Both the position numbers and the translations under genes were made by a program. The notes under the pieces were generated by a model. It ran no database searches. It worked only from the letters and a program-made list of their open reading frames with translations, and was not told the origin of the DNA. From Paraburkholderia translucens (lineage in GTDB: Bacteria; Pseudomonadota; Gammaproteobacteria; Burkholderiales; Burkholderiaceae), in assembly GCF_020881035.1 (NCBI RefSeq), contig NZ_JAJITC010000005.1, forward strand, positions 186,001 to 250,000: a stretch of DNA of 64,000 nucleotides. Direction: 5' to 3'. The stretch's first letter is position 1. The number at the start of each line of letters is the position of its first letter. This document shows positions 1 through 10,169 of the stretch, piece by piece.

Positions 1-30
1 TTCCGGCTCCTGTATGAACTATCGCGCAAC

Positions 31-843
31 CTAGCGACCATGCGCATACCGAAGACACACATCCCCCTTATGCTTCGCAATGCCCGCACTCGTCGCGGCA
101 AAGTCTTCGGAGAACGCTCGCAACGCGAAACAGGGCGCCGAGGTCGCGAGCAATGCATCGACCTGCGCGTACTGTTTATCGAACACCCAGGGCCGGCGCG
201 CAAGCGTACGATCGTTGAGCCAGTAGGGACTCCAGTCCCGGGTCGTCTCGATGACCTCGCGCGCGAATTCCGGCCCATACTCGAGCGCGCCCTCGATCAC
301 CACATCGACATACGACTGGACGAGCGGAAACCTCGCGTCAGGCGCTGGAAGCCCTTCGCCCGGTGCCTTGCCTTCGGCCTTCGGCACGTAGACCCAGACG
401 GTTCCCTTCGCCGGCAGCGGTTGCCATGACACGGACTCGATGAGCGCGCGCGGCACCTCGACGCGCACGTATCCCTTTTCGCGCTCGTCGAACGCGGACA
501 TGTCGTTGCCTGCAACGGGATAGATCACGCCGTTGATCGTCATCGGCGCCTCGCCGTCGAACGGCCGACGCAAACCGAGCGCCGTGAACCCTGAGCTCGC
601 GCGGTCGCTCCAGCTGCGCACGTAGCCGAACGCCGCCGCGACGCGCACCGGAATCGCCGCCACCGGCTTGCCGGCCGTCGCGTTGCGCGATGACGTGTTG
701 ATGAGCGAGCCGTAACCGAAAATGAACTGTGTCGGCTGATCGGGGAGAGCCGTTCCCCAGAAGTCGGTGGTCTGCGCGTGCCCCACCGAGCCGACGAGCG
801 CCAGTGCCACAACCCACGCCCGAATCTTTGTCATCGCCGACAT
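31..843 (-). CDS. Exported gamma-glutamylcyclotransferase-like protein
   Basis: A 270-aa protein with an N-terminal hydrophobic signal segment (about residues 4-23, ending near GHAQ) followed by the FGYGSLIN motif that forms the substrate loop of gamma-glutamylcyclotransferase (GGCT/ChaC/AIG2-like) folds. Known members release 5-oxoproline from gamma-glutamyl peptides, but this one would act in the periplasm, which is unusual for glutathione turnover, so its substrate is uncertain. The start at 843 is chosen over the longer frame because GGAG lies upstream and a signal peptide follows at once; an ATG at 834 is also possible. It lies 163 bp downstream of the lactate dehydrogenase on the same strand and may be a separate unit. 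Confidence 0.8.
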   Translation of the reverse strand: MSAMTKIRAWVVALALVGSVGHAQTTDFWGTALPDQPTQFIFGYGSLINTSSRNATAGKPVAAIPVRVAAAFGYVRSWSDRASSGFTALGLRRPFDGEAPMTINGVIYPVAGNDMSAFDEREKGYVRVEVPRALIESVSWQPLPAKGTVWVYVPKAEGKAPGEGLPAPDARFPLVQSYVDVVIEGALEYGPEFAREVIETTRDWSPYWLNDRTLARRPWVFDKQYAQVDALLATSAPCFALRAFSEDFAATSAGIAKHKGDVCLRYAHGR

Positions 844-1006
844 CGTCAGATCTCCGTCCAATGCATTGCGGCAGATGATCGCCTTTACCGGGCCGCCCGG
901 CAACTGCCCGCCTCAGGCGGCCCCAAGAACGGCAGATTCGCTCAGGTACCGTTCATCGACGAAGTTCCGTATCGACGGCGATCGCAATCCACATGGACAT
1001 GGACCT

Positions 1007-2002
1007 CTATTCGTCCTTCACCTCGTTTTGCAAAGGCTCATTCTTCTCGAAGGCGGTAATGCTTTTCAGGGTGGTTTCGCAGATGGTCGTCAACGCCTCA
1101 CGCGTCAAGTAGGCCTGATGCCCTGTGACGATCACATTGGGAAACGAGACGAGGCGCTGAAAGACGTCATCGCTGATGATGTCACTGGAGAGATCGCGGA
1201 AAAAGAGATCCGCCTCCTGTTCGTAGACATCGATGCCAAGCCCGCCGAGCTTTCCGGACTTCAGCGCTTCGATGACGGCTTCGGTATCGATCAGCCCGCC
1301 ACGGCTTGTATTGATGAGTATTGCGCCCGGTTTCGCCCGCTCGAGCGTCTCCGAATTGATGATGTGGTATGTCGCGGGTGTGAGCGGGCAATGCAGCGAA
1401 ATAATGTCGGCCATCTCGGCGATCTCGCCCGGCTTCGCATAGTCTAGACCGAGCGCTTTGAATTCCGCGGAGGGATAAGGATCGAAACCGATCACCTTGC
1501 AGCCGAAGCCGAGCATGATCTTCGCGAACACGCAGCCGATCTTGCCCGTGCCGACCACCGCGACCGTCTTGCCGCAAAGGTCGAAGCCGGTGAGGCCGTC
1601 GAGCGAAAAATTCGAATCGCGTGTGCGGTTGTACGCGCGGTGCACCTTGCGGTTGATTGCGAGCAGCAGCGCGACCGCGTGTTCCGCGACGGAGTTCGGC
1701 GAATACGTAACGACGCGCACCACCTTCAGGCCGAGCCTTGCCGCGGCTTTGAGGTCAACGTTGTTGAAGCCGGTGCAGCGCAATGCGAGCAGGCCGGTCC
1801 CGCCCTTGCGCAGCGCGTCTAGCACCTGCGCGTCCGCCCTGTCGTTGACGAAGATGCAGACCGCGCCGAAGCCCGCGGCGAGACCGACGGTGTCCATCTC
1901 CAGCAAGACATCGAAGTAATGCAGCTTGTGCTGCTCGGCCTTGTTGGCCTCGTCGAGATACTGGCGTTCATACCGCGTCGAGCTGAATATCGCCACGTCC
2001 AT
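1007..2002 (-). CDS. ldhA: D-lactate dehydrogenase (2-hydroxyacid dehydrogenase)
   Basis: A 331-aa NAD-dependent D-2-hydroxyacid dehydrogenase that interconverts pyruvate and D-lactate. The Rossmann glycine motif VGTGKIG lies near residue 150. The catalytic Arg sits in NTSRGGLID, a conserved Glu follows in the VYEQEADLFF stretch, and the catalytic His is in GHQAYLT; these are characteristic of fermentative LdhA. The length is typical. The gene starts 57 bp after the AspT-like antiporter on the same strand, so it is probably the last or next-to-last gene of the nag operon. This would couple sugar uptake to reductive disposal of pyruvate (inference). Confidence 0.9.
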   Translation of the reverse strand: MDVAIFSSTRYERQYLDEANKAEQHKLHYFDVLLEMDTVGLAAGFGAVCIFVNDRADAQVLDALRKGGTGLLALRCTGFNNVDLKAAARLGLKVVRVVTYSPNSVAEHAVALLLAINRKVHRAYNRTRDSNFSLDGLTGFDLCGKTVAVVGTGKIGCVFAKIMLGFGCKVIGFDPYPSAEFKALGLDYAKPGEIAEMADIISLHCPLTPATYHIINSETLERAKPGAILINTSRGGLIDTEAVIEALKSGKLGGLGIDVYEQEADLFFRDLSSDIISDDVFQRLVSFPNVIVTGHQAYLTREALTTICETTLKSITAFEKNEPLQNEVKDE

Positions 2003-2059
2003 GATGTACTCCTCCGCAAGCTCGGTTTCGACTTCCGTTCGCGTGCCGCGCAGGCTCGT

Positions 2060-3649
2060 CTAGCTAGCGGCAATCGCTATGGCGATCTGCACGAACAGCA
2101 CCTTGACGATGGTCATCGACGGAAAAATCATCGCGTACATGATGTCGGGCTGATCCGTCGGCGCGATGCGGTTGGCGAAGGCGAGAATCGCCGGATTGCC
2201 GGTCGCGCCGCAGATCACGCCGACCGACGTATCGAAAGACAGCCTGAAAACCCACAGGCAGCAGATCGCCGTGACGCCAACCAGCACCAGCACAGTGACC
2301 ACACCAAAGAGCAGCAGCATCGGCCCGGCGGTGCCCACGGTCGTCACGAACTTCGGTCCGCACGAAATGCCGACCTGTCCAAGGAAAATCGTGAGCCCGA
2401 GATTGCGCAGGACGAGGTTCGCCGAAAGCGGCATCACCCACACGAACGGTCCGTTGCGGCGCGCCTTGCCGAGGCACAGAGCGACCAGCAGCAACGCCGC
2501 CAGACCCAGGCTGAACGCGCCGAGACCGGGCACGCGCAGCGGAATCGCGCCGACGAGCAGCCCGGCAGCCGCACCGATGCCAAGGCAGACGAAACTGAGG
2601 TCGGCCGTACCCTTGATCGAATCGCCGAAGAACGCGCGGACCGTCGCGTGGTGCGCGCGATTGACGAGTACGCCGACGCGGTCGCCCGCTTCGAGAACGA
2701 GGTCTGGCGTCGATTGCAGATCGGCGTCGCCGCGCCGCACGTGCGCGATCACGCAGTTCACGCCGTCCGGGAAGCGGAGATCGCCGAGCGCCATACCGAC
2801 GACTGACGGATTCGACGCGAACACACGCAAATAGTCCAGGTCTTCCCGATGACTCGCGATGCGGCCGGGTTGCAGTTCGCCGCACAGCGCCGTTGCCTCG
2901 TCAAGTAGGCGGCGGTCGATAGCAGTGGCGAGAAGCACGTCGTCGGCGCGCAGCGTGAAGTCATCGGTGGGCAGCTGGTTGCGGTGCGCGCGCCGCACGG
3001 CCGCAATCGCCACGCCGGCAGGCAGGTGGCCCCGCAGCTCCGGCAGCCTGAGACCGAAGAGACTGGCATTGCGCAGCGCGATTTCCGCGGACTGCATCAA
3101 CTTCGCATCAGGCTTGCGGATCTTGACTTTCAGAGCAGCGTTCAGCGCATAGAGGAACAGGATCGGCCCCGCCACGCCGAACGGATAGGCAACGCTATAG
3201 CCCACGGCGGCATCGTTGCTCTTCATCGACGCGATCGCAACCTGCAAGCTCGCCGTGCTGGTGCCGCTACCTGCGAACATCCCGAGCGCATCGGCTAGCG
3301 AGATGCCGGAATGAATGAAGGCGCACGCCACGAGACCTGAAACGATGACGCCGAGACATGCGGCCGCATTGGCCTTCATGCCCTCCCGGCTCGTGAGCCC
3401 GCGAAAAAATTGCGCGCCGTACTGAATGCCGATGCCATAAAGAAAGAGCAGCAGACCGAGCGTGCCGAGCAACGCCGGCGGCGCGGATTTCGGCGCGAAC
3501 GCGCCGAGTGCCAGTCCGACGAACAGCACGGCCCCGGAGCCCAGAGCCACGCCCTTGATGTTGATTCCGCCGACCAGATAGCCAACCGCAATGGTTAGAA
3601 AGAGCGCGAACAGCGGCTGACTCTCGAGGAAAGCTCTGACTGCGTCCAT
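2060..3649 (-). CDS. AspT/YidE/YbjL-family antiporter with RCK-C domains
   Basis: A 529-aa membrane protein in the aspartate:alanine antiporter-like layout: about five N-terminal membrane segments (residues 5-165), a soluble middle (about 190-350) resembling two TrkA-C/RCK_C domains, then about five or six further membrane segments. AspT relatives exchange small carboxylates or amino acids; the substrate here cannot be read from sequence. The start at 3649 is preceded by a GGGGGTGAC Shine-Dalgarno, so the longer frame is rejected. It starts 31 bp after nagE stops and precedes ldhA by 57 bp, so co-transcription is likely. Export of an organic acid such as lactate is a possible role, inferred only from context. 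Confidence 0.8.
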   Translation of the reverse strand: MDAVRAFLESQPLFALFLTIAVGYLVGGINIKGVALGSGAVLFVGLALGAFAPKSAPPALLGTLGLLLFLYGIGIQYGAQFFRGLTSREGMKANAAACLGVIVSGLVACAFIHSGISLADALGMFAGSGTSTASLQVAIASMKSNDAAVGYSVAYPFGVAGPILFLYALNAALKVKIRKPDAKLMQSAEIALRNASLFGLRLPELRGHLPAGVAIAAVRRAHRNQLPTDDFTLRADDVLLATAIDRRLLDEATALCGELQPGRIASHREDLDYLRVFASNPSVVGMALGDLRFPDGVNCVIAHVRRGDADLQSTPDLVLEAGDRVGVLVNRAHHATVRAFFGDSIKGTADLSFVCLGIGAAAGLLVGAIPLRVPGLGAFSLGLAALLLVALCLGKARRNGPFVWVMPLSANLVLRNLGLTIFLGQVGISCGPKFVTTVGTAGPMLLLFGVVTVLVLVGVTAICCLWVFRLSFDTSVGVICGATGNPAILAFANRIAPTDQPDIMYAMIFPSMTIVKVLFVQIAIAIAAS

Positions 3650-3680
3650 GTCACCCCCTATGGGTGGCCGAATCAACGCC

Positions 3681-5474
3681 CTATCGCATTGCGCCCGCGA
3701 GGTTTCCCGCGCTGAGACCCACGATCAGATCAAGTGCGCCGTTCTTCAGCGCTTGTGTCGCGACCACACCTGACGCTTTCAGTGCGGCCGCGTCGATTCG
3801 CGATGCGTCCAACAACTCGACACGCAGCCGCGTGGCGGCCAGCGCGTCGAGCTTCCTGATGTTCGCCGCGCCGCCCAGCGCCGCACGAATCTTTTCCGCG
3901 CGCGCGATGTCTTGCGGGGAGTTTTGCGCTACGGCGTCGACAGCCGCCGGCGCCGTAGCGCCCGCCTCCGCCACGCCTGCCACGCCGGGCGCGCCGGTTG
4001 GCGGCAGATCCGCTTCGGCGCCCGCTGTCTTCAGATACTCCTGCATGTCGGTTTTCATGTTCTCCGACAACGGCCCGAAAATCGCCTGCACACCGTTGCC
4101 CACGCGCACCACACCCGCGGCGCCGAGCGCCTTGAGCTTATGTTCGTCGACGCGCGCCGGGTCTTTCACTGAAATGCGCAGCCGCGTGATGCACGCGTCG
4201 AGGCTCGTGAGATTGGAGCGGCCGCCAAAAGCGAGCACGAGTTCGCGCGAGCGGCCGCCTGCACCGCTCGCGGCAGCCGCCACCGCATCCGCCGTGTCGT
4301 CCTCGCGGCCGGGCGTCTTGAGGTTGAAGCGCGTGATCACGAAGCGGAACACCCCGTAATAGATCACCGCGTAGATCGGACCCAGAATGAACACATACCA
4401 GGCATGCGTGGCCTTGCCGCCGATCAGGTTGAACATCAGAAAGTCGATGCCGCCTTGCGAGAACGTGAAGCCCATGCGCATGCCGAGCGTGTTGGCCACG
4501 AACTGCGCCGACGCCGCGAGGCAGGCGTGAATGAGGTAAAGGACCGGCGCGACGAACAGGAACGCAAATTCGATAGGCTCTGTGATGCCGGTGAGGAAAG
4601 AAGTCAGCGCGGCCGAAACCATCATGCCGCCGACGGCCACCTTCTTCTCCGGCTTGGCGCAATGCCAGATCGCGATCGCGGCAGCCGGCAGGCCGAACAT
4701 CTTGAACAGGAACGCGCCTGCAAGGATGCCGGCGGTTCGGTCGCCCGCGAAAAAACGGGTGATGTCACCGTGAACCGTATTGCCGGTCGTCGGATCGACA
4801 AAGCTGCCCATTTCGAAGAAGAACGGCACGTTCCAGATGTGGTGCAGGCCGAACGGAATCAGCAGGCGTTCGACGAAACCGTAGACGGTGGCGGCGGTGC
4901 GCGGATCGGAAACCGCTGCCCAATGCGAGAAGGTCTTGATCGCGCTGCCGATCGGCGGCCACACGAAGGACAGGATCGCACCGAGCACGATTGCGCCGAT
5001 CGCCGTCACGATGGGCACGAAGCGCTTGCCGGCGAAGAAGCCGAGATACGGCGGCAACGTGATGCGGAAGTAGCGGTTGAACATCCAGGCCGCCAGACCG
5101 CCGGCGAGAATGCCGCCGAACACCCCGGTCTGGATCGACGGAATGCCCATGATCGGGTCGGTTTCGACGCCCTCTATCTTGGCAACCACACCCAACGTCG
5201 CCGTCATCACGAGAAACCCGATCGTTGCGGCGATGCCCGAGACGCCATCGTTCTCGGTGAAGCCGAGCGCGACGCCGATGGCGAAGATCAGCGGCAGGTT
5301 GGCGAAGATCACGTCGCCCGAGTTCTTCATCAGCGCGAGCACGACGGCCGGCACGTAACCGTGAAAGTCGGTCGAGCCGAGACCGAGCAGCAGGCCGGCC
5401 ACGGGGAGCACGGCGACCGGCAGCATCAGCGATTTGCCGATTTTCTGGAGAACTCCGAAGGCATGCGAGAACAT
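3681..5474 (-). CDS. nagE: PTS N-acetylglucosamine transporter, EIICB with a second degenerate EIIB
   Basis: A 597-aa sugar-specific PTS permease. The EIIC domain (about 1-390) has many membrane segments and the conserved GITEPIEF motif near residue 296. The EIIB domain (about 415-485) carries the phospho-acceptor Cys428 in DACITRLR. After an Ala/Pro/Gly-rich linker comes a second EIIB-like domain (about 523-597) in which the expected Cys before ATRLR is Ala546. The start at 5474 has AGGAG upstream and begins [13 protein letters not shown], typical of NagE/PtsG. It lies 22 bp downstream of the IIA-HPr-EI fusion, which should supply its phosphate. GlcNAc specificity is inferred from that pairing and overall NagE resemblance. 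Confidence 0.92.
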   Translation of the reverse strand: MFSHAFGVLQKIGKSLMLPVAVLPVAGLLLGLGSTDFHGYVPAVVLALMKNSGDVIFANLPLIFAIGVALGFTENDGVSGIAATIGFLVMTATLGVVAKIEGVETDPIMGIPSIQTGVFGGILAGGLAAWMFNRYFRITLPPYLGFFAGKRFVPIVTAIGAIVLGAILSFVWPPIGSAIKTFSHWAAVSDPRTAATVYGFVERLLIPFGLHHIWNVPFFFEMGSFVDPTTGNTVHGDITRFFAGDRTAGILAGAFLFKMFGLPAAAIAIWHCAKPEKKVAVGGMMVSAALTSFLTGITEPIEFAFLFVAPVLYLIHACLAASAQFVANTLGMRMGFTFSQGGIDFLMFNLIGGKATHAWYVFILGPIYAVIYYGVFRFVITRFNLKTPGREDDTADAVAAAASGAGGRSRELVLAFGGRSNLTSLDACITRLRISVKDPARVDEHKLKALGAAGVVRVGNGVQAIFGPLSENMKTDMQEYLKTAGAEADLPPTGAPGVAGVAEAGATAPAAVDAVAQNSPQDIARAEKIRAALGGAANIRKLDALAATRLRVELLDASRIDAAALKASGVVATQALKNGALDLIVGLSAGNLAGAMR

Positions 5475-5496
5475 GGCTGGTCTCCTGTTGGTCCGC

Positions 5497-8079
5497 TCAA
5501 TCGGCAAAGCGTGACAGATGCGCACGGACTTCGGCGGCAGTGCCAAGCCGCAGCACCTCGGCGGCGAGTTGGTTGGCTTCGTCGATCGTCACGCGTGCGA
5601 GCTGGGCCTTGATCGAACCGACCGCGGGAATGCTCACCGAAAGCTCGTCGATGCCAAGGCCCACGAGTACCGGCACGGCCATCGCATCCGAAGCGATGCC
5701 GCCGCATATGCCGACCCATTTGCCGTGCTGGTGCGCGCCATCGACCGTCATGCCGATCAGACGCAGCACCGCCGGGTGAAGTGCGTCGGCCTGCTTGGCG
5801 AGTTGCGGATGGCCGCGGTCCATCGCGAGCGTGTACTGCGTCAGGTCATTCGTGCCGATCGAGAAGAAATCGACTTCGCGTGCGAGCGGCTCGGCGATCA
5901 GCGCGGCGGCCGGAACCTCGATCATCACGCCCACCTTCACGCTCGCGGCCCGATCGCCGGCTTCCTCGAGCAGGATTTTGCGCGCCGCCTGTACTTCCTC
6001 GACCGTGGCGATCATCGGGAACATCACGTGCAGATTGCCGAGCGGCGCCGCGCGAAGGATCGCGCGCAGTTGCGTGCGGAAGATGTCGGGACGCTCCAGA
6101 CTCACGCGCACGCCGCGCAGACCGAGAAACGGGTTGTCTTCCTTCGGCAGCGGCAGATACGAGAGCGGTTTGTCGCCGCCGACGTCGAGCGTGCGAACCA
6201 CGAGCGGACGTTCGCGGCCGAGCGCAGTTGCGACGGCGCAATATTCTTCGGCCTGTTCGTCTTCGGATGGCGCGGTGTCTCGCGCGTCGAACAGGAACTC
6301 GGAGCGCAGCAGACCCACGCCTTCGGCGCCGGCCGCGACCGCGTCGCGCGCTTCCTGCGCATTGCGAATGTTCGCGACGACTTCGACCCGGCGGCCGTCG
6401 GCAGTCATCGCGAGCTTGCTCGCCGCGAGCTTTTCGTCTTCGCGTTTGGTGGCCTGGCGTCTGATGCGTTCGCGCGCCTTCTCGAGTTCGTCGGCGCTCG
6501 GGTTGCGCCGCAAGCTGCCGCGCGAACCGTCGAGCACGACCGGCGTGCCATCGGCGAGTTGCAGGGCGCGGGCGTCGATACCGCAAATCGCAGGAATCCC
6601 AAGCGAGCGCGCAAGGATCGCGACGTGGCTCGTCGCGCCGCCGGTCGTCGTGCAAAAGCCGAGCACCTTGCTGCGATCGAGCGATGTGGTGTCGGACGGC
6701 GAGAGTTCCTCGGCTATCAGAATCGACTCGTCCGGCACGTCGATCGGCGCCTGCTTCGCGCCGGCGAGCAGCGCGAGCACACGACGGCCGACGTCGCGGA
6801 TATCGCCGGCGCGTTCGCGCAACAGCGGGTTGTCGAGCTTTTCGAGCATGCTCGCCTGCTTCTGGAACCCATCGCGCCACGCGAAGCCGGCGCTCTTGCC
6901 TGCGCTGATGCTGCCGATCACGGCGTCGTTCAGGTCGGGATCGTCCAGCAGTTCGAGATGCGCGTCAAGAATCTGCGCCTTCGACGGATCGGCGAGCGTC
7001 GCCTTGAGCGCCTCAATCTGCTGGCGGGCCTGATGCCGGGCCGCTTCGAGTTGCGCGCGTTCGCGTTGCGGCGACTCGCCCGCTTCGTCCACCGCGATCA
7101 CCTGCTGGCGGAACTGCACGATCTTGCCGACCGAAAGCCCGGGCGAAGCGGATACGCCGAGGTATTCGTCGGCATCGGCGGGAGCGGCCTGGTTTGTCGC
7201 CGGCACCGGCGCAGCGGGTGCAGCGGGTGCAGCGGGTGCAGCGGGTGCGGCGGGCGCAGGTGCCGCAGCCGGCGCGGGCGCCGGTGCGTCGCCGGGCTTT
7301 TCGCCCGAGCCCTCGGCCAGCAGACGCGCGATGCTCCTTGCCGCCTCCGCCGCGTCGGGACCGCGGGCCTCGACACGCAGCTTGTCGCCAAACTTCGTTG
7401 CGAGTCCCATGATCGCGACGACGGACTTCGCATTTGCGCTATCGCCGCCGCGCACGAGCCGAATCTCCGACTTGTATTTCTTTGCTTCGGCTGCGGCTAG
7501 CGCAGCGGGCCGCGCATGCAGTCCCGCCGGATTCGGCAGTGTGATCTCGTCGGAGAGGATGGCGCCCGCGTGGCCGGCCGTATCCTTGTCCTCCATGCCG
7601 ACCACCAGTTCGACGTACAGCGCGACGTCGGTGCCGGCGACGACGAGACCGTGCGCCGGAACGTAGCGCGTGACCAGCTCGCCATTGGCGATCACCATTT
7701 GCGTGAGCAGGCTGAGTGCCTTTGCGCCGACCAGAATCGGGTCGAAGCGGATCAGCGGCGTACCCGCCGCGACGGCGTCGCCTTGCTTGACCAGCGGCGT
7801 GAAGCCCTCGCCGCGCAGCAACACCGTGTCGAGCCCGATGTGCAGCAGCACTTGCAGGCCGTTGTCGCCGGTGATCGTGATGGCGTGGCTGGAGCTATGG
7901 AGTTGAGTCACCTCGCCGGCAAGCGGCGACAGCAGTTCATCCGAAGTCGGATCAATCGACACGCCATCGCCGACCATCTTCTGGGCGAAGACTGGATCGG
8001 GCACGCTGTCGAGAGGCACCAGTACGCCCGAGAGTGGCGCCATCAACTCGACGCGCAGGGGACGCTGAGGAGCTTGCAT
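5497..8079 (-). CDS. nagF: PTS fusion protein EIIA-HPr-Enzyme I
   Basis: An 860-aa fusion that carries the whole soluble phosphorelay from phosphoenolpyruvate to the NagE permease. EIIA-Glc (about 1-155) shows His65 and the active His80 in LLHIGLDT. HPr (about 175-258) shows His189 in GLHARPAA. A Pro/Ala linker (about 262-300) is encoded by a 9-bp tandem repeat. Enzyme I (about 305-860) shows active His485 in [10 protein letters not shown] and the C-terminal GICGGIASD motif. The start has AAGGAG 11 bases upstream. It is the first gene of the nag operon. The nagA, nagB and GntR-type nagR genes that often accompany it are not in this window on either side. Confidence 0.95.
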   Translation of the reverse strand: MQAPQRPLRVELMAPLSGVLVPLDSVPDPVFAQKMVGDGVSIDPTSDELLSPLAGEVTQLHSSSHAITITGDNGLQVLLHIGLDTVLLRGEGFTPLVKQGDAVAAGTPLIRFDPILVGAKALSLLTQMVIANGELVTRYVPAHGLVVAGTDVALYVELVVGMEDKDTAGHAGAILSDEITLPNPAGLHARPAALAAAEAKKYKSEIRLVRGGDSANAKSVVAIMGLATKFGDKLRVEARGPDAAEAARSIARLLAEGSGEKPGDAPAPAPAAAPAPAAPAAPAAPAAPAAPVPATNQAAPADADEYLGVSASPGLSVGKIVQFRQQVIAVDEAGESPQRERAQLEAARHQARQQIEALKATLADPSKAQILDAHLELLDDPDLNDAVIGSISAGKSAGFAWRDGFQKQASMLEKLDNPLLRERAGDIRDVGRRVLALLAGAKQAPIDVPDESILIAEELSPSDTTSLDRSKVLGFCTTTGGATSHVAILARSLGIPAICGIDARALQLADGTPVVLDGSRGSLRRNPSADELEKARERIRRQATKREDEKLAASKLAMTADGRRVEVVANIRNAQEARDAVAAGAEGVGLLRSEFLFDARDTAPSEDEQAEEYCAVATALGRERPLVVRTLDVGGDKPLSYLPLPKEDNPFLGLRGVRVSLERPDIFRTQLRAILRAAPLGNLHVMFPMIATVEEVQAARKILLEEAGDRAASVKVGVMIEVPAAALIAEPLAREVDFFSIGTNDLTQYTLAMDRGHPQLAKQADALHPAVLRLIGMTVDGAHQHGKWVGICGGIASDAMAVPVLVGLGIDELSVSIPAVGSIKAQLARVTIDEANQLAAEVLRLGTAAEVRAHLSRFAD
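7211..7255. repeat. 9-bp tandem repeat in the nagF linker
   Basis: Four consecutive copies of GCAGCGGGT plus a fifth variant copy (GCGGCGGGC) encode the repeated Ala-Pro-Ala linker between HPr and Enzyme I on the minus strand. The unit is a multiple of three, so copy-number slippage would change linker length without breaking the frame. Confidence 0.9.
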
Positions 8080-8612
8080 CGCCAGGACTCCTTATATTGA
8101 TGCTCGCGCCGTTCACCGGCATGCGAGCGGCGCACATCACCAACGCGTCGGTAACAGAGACCTGATTTCATGATTGCGGAAGCGGTACGCCAGCATTTGA
8201 ATCAGCCACATCTAGCCACTTCGCATACTGCTTGAAGATCGAGTCCACCCCTTGCGCGAACGCCTTACGGGTGAACGAAGAAACGTCAGGCGCGCCGCGA
8301 CGGTGCTGTTTGGCTTTGCCGGGACGCCTCGCGCCTGTGAGTGCCCGCTTGCACCGTGGGTCCGGAGAAATGACCTTAAACGCGTTCTGCAACTGAGCAT
8401 ATGTTACTGCGCGCAGATTGCAAGACGAGACGATCTCGCACATGGGTTCGTGAATTTTTCGGTTTCCCAGCCGGAGATGAGCCAGGTCTCCTGTTGAGTG
8501 ATCCGAATCGGATCGTTTGATTTCTGTTTTATTCGTTTAGCGAAAGGTGACGCAGCTTCGCGTTCCGAATCTCGCTCGAACGGTCTCGCGATTGAATGCG
8601 CGGCGACGCGGG
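8080..8612. other. Intergenic region upstream of nagF, no convincing gene
   Basis: This 533-bp gap lies between the nagF start and the CYTH/CHAD stop, both on the minus strand, and should hold the nag promoter. A minus-strand open frame at 8168-8443 (91 aa) has an ATG but no visible Shine-Dalgarno and no family I recognise, so I do not call it. A 15-bp inverted repeat GATCCGAATCGGATC at 8500-8514 is the only regular structure noted. It lies more than 400 bp from nagF and could serve as an operator or be chance. Confidence 0.5.
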
Positions 8613-10142
8613 TTAGCGCGGTGGCGACAGGCGTCTGAAACGCTTCCATAGTTTTGTCAAAGTCCGATGATCCGACGCGACACGAGAAGCCAGAAAGCCT
8701 CGCACGAAGGCCCCGCCCGACACCGACTCAGGGGACGTTCGCGACAGCCCCGTCAGAAGCTGATCGGCGACGACGGCGTCGTTGCGCCAGCCCAGATCAT
8801 CCTGAAGCGCGCTCAGCGCGTCGACATAATGGCTGACGGCCCGCCTCGGGAACAGTGACGCGAAGAACTCGGTGGCGTAGCGAACTTTCTTTGCTGCGAT
8901 GCGGGCGCGATGACGAAGATGGTCGTCGAGATCGGCCAGGCCCTTGCCGCGTTTGATCAGCTTCCTGTGCCGGCGGCGCAGAACATCCGCGGCGAACTGC
9001 TTCACTGGAGCGCCGATCGCTTCGCGCTGTTCGTCGGACATGCCGTCTCGCCAGCCCTTCCGGTTCAACCAGAGCGCGAGCTGGAGCGCGAGCCGCGTGT
9101 AGCGGACCGACTCGACCGCCGCAGCGGCGCGCTGGCGGTTGTCGACGGCATGCTTTTCACACGCCTGCCTGACGGGCAGGATCTCAGGCGCATTGCCATT
9201 GATGTCGGCATGATCGAGCGTCGATCCCGCCAGCACTTCCCAATCGCGCGCTGCGCCCAGTTCCGAGGCAATCCAGCGCAATTCCTCGTCAAGGCGAGAA
9301 GAGGCGGGAATGAGCCTGGCGAAGAGGTCGAAGGCCGAACGCAAACGTCGAAGCCCCACGCGCATCTGATGAACGCTCGACGGATCGTGGCCGGACACCA
9401 CGCCGCGTTCGTTGGCGTGAACCTGATCCAGACACTTGCGCGCGATAGTGGAGAACGCGTCTTCGACGGAAGCGCGTTTGTCCAGTTGCACGGGTTGCGC
9501 CTTGACCGCCTTGCTTTGCCCGGTTTCAAGCAGTGCGTATCCGAGATCGGCCTTGCTGAGATGATCGATGCGCAGCGGCACGGCTTCGAGCAGTTCGAGC
9601 GCCACGTTGTACAGGCTTTCCGGCTCTCCCTGCTTCAGTTCCAGCTCCACCGCCGCGATGGACACCGAACCCGTCTTCGCGTCGACCGTCCCCTCGTCGA
9701 GCGCGATCTCGAGTTCGTCACCGGACGGTGTGCGCAGAGGAAAGACCGATCGATTGATTCGCGTGACGAACACGGGTTCCAGTTGCGCGGCAATGGTCTC
9801 GTCGCGAATCAGCTTGCCGCAGCCGGTGTCTTCGGGAATCTGATCGTACAGTCGCGTGAGATCGGGGACGTCGCTCTCGATTGGCACCTCGAACTCGTCC
9901 CTGTCGAAAAGTCCCGCATGCACCGCCCCCTCCAGCTTCAACGTCTGCACTCTGTCGTTGCCGACGGTACGCACCCGCAGCGAAGCCTCGTTCTCACGAA
10001 ATGCGAGCCCGGGCGTGTCGAAATACGTGCTCGTCAGCAATTGAGGAGCCTTGGCCGCGCTGTTCGCTGTCGCGAGCAGAGGCGCGCGACGCAATGCGTC
10101 AAGATCTTCTTTCGCGACTCGCAGCTTTAGCTCCCGCTCCAT
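8613..10142 (-). CDS. CYTH and CHAD domain protein
   Basis: A 509-aa cytosolic protein. The N-terminal CYTH domain (about 1-205) opens with MERELKLRV, which matches the ExExK signature of triphosphate tunnel enzymes. The C-terminal CHAD domain (about 225-505) is an alpha-helical, Arg/His-rich module with conserved VHQMRVGLRRLRS and RARIAAKKVRYA stretches; CHAD domains bind inorganic polyphosphate. CYTH-CHAD fusions are usually considered triphosphatases or polyphosphate-granule proteins. The gene starts 27 bp after the carbonic anhydrase stops on the same strand, so the two may be co-transcribed, though no functional link is obvious. Confidence 0.9.
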   Translation of the reverse strand: MERELKLRVAKEDLDALRRAPLLATANSAAKAPQLLTSTYFDTPGLAFRENEASLRVRTVGNDRVQTLKLEGAVHAGLFDRDEFEVPIESDVPDLTRLYDQIPEDTGCGKLIRDETIAAQLEPVFVTRINRSVFPLRTPSGDELEIALDEGTVDAKTGSVSIAAVELELKQGEPESLYNVALELLEAVPLRIDHLSKADLGYALLETGQSKAVKAQPVQLDKRASVEDAFSTIARKCLDQVHANERGVVSGHDPSSVHQMRVGLRRLRSAFDLFARLIPASSRLDEELRWIASELGAARDWEVLAGSTLDHADINGNAPEILPVRQACEKHAVDNRQRAAAAVESVRYTRLALQLALWLNRKGWRDGMSDEQREAIGAPVKQFAADVLRRRHRKLIKRGKGLADLDDHLRHRARIAAKKVRYATEFFASLFPRRAVSHYVDALSALQDDLGWRNDAVVADQLLTGLSRTSPESVSGGAFVRGFLASRVASDHRTLTKLWKRFRRLSPPR

Positions 10143-10169
10143 AAGGATCCCCGTGTAGGCTGAGAACCA

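Noticed and set aside
4404..5612. 402-aa plus-strand frame opposite nagE
   Set aside because: Highly charged, low-complexity composition is the signature of an antisense shadow of the nagE coding sequence.
7211..7255. Short tandem repeat considered as a possible CRISPR or satellite
   Set aside because: The repeat has no spacers and lies inside a coding linker, so it is a protein repeat, not an array.
8168..8443. 91-aa frame upstream of nagF on the minus strand
   Set aside because: It has an ATG but no visible Shine-Dalgarno and no family I recognise, and it lies in a promoter-like gap, so a gene call is not supported.
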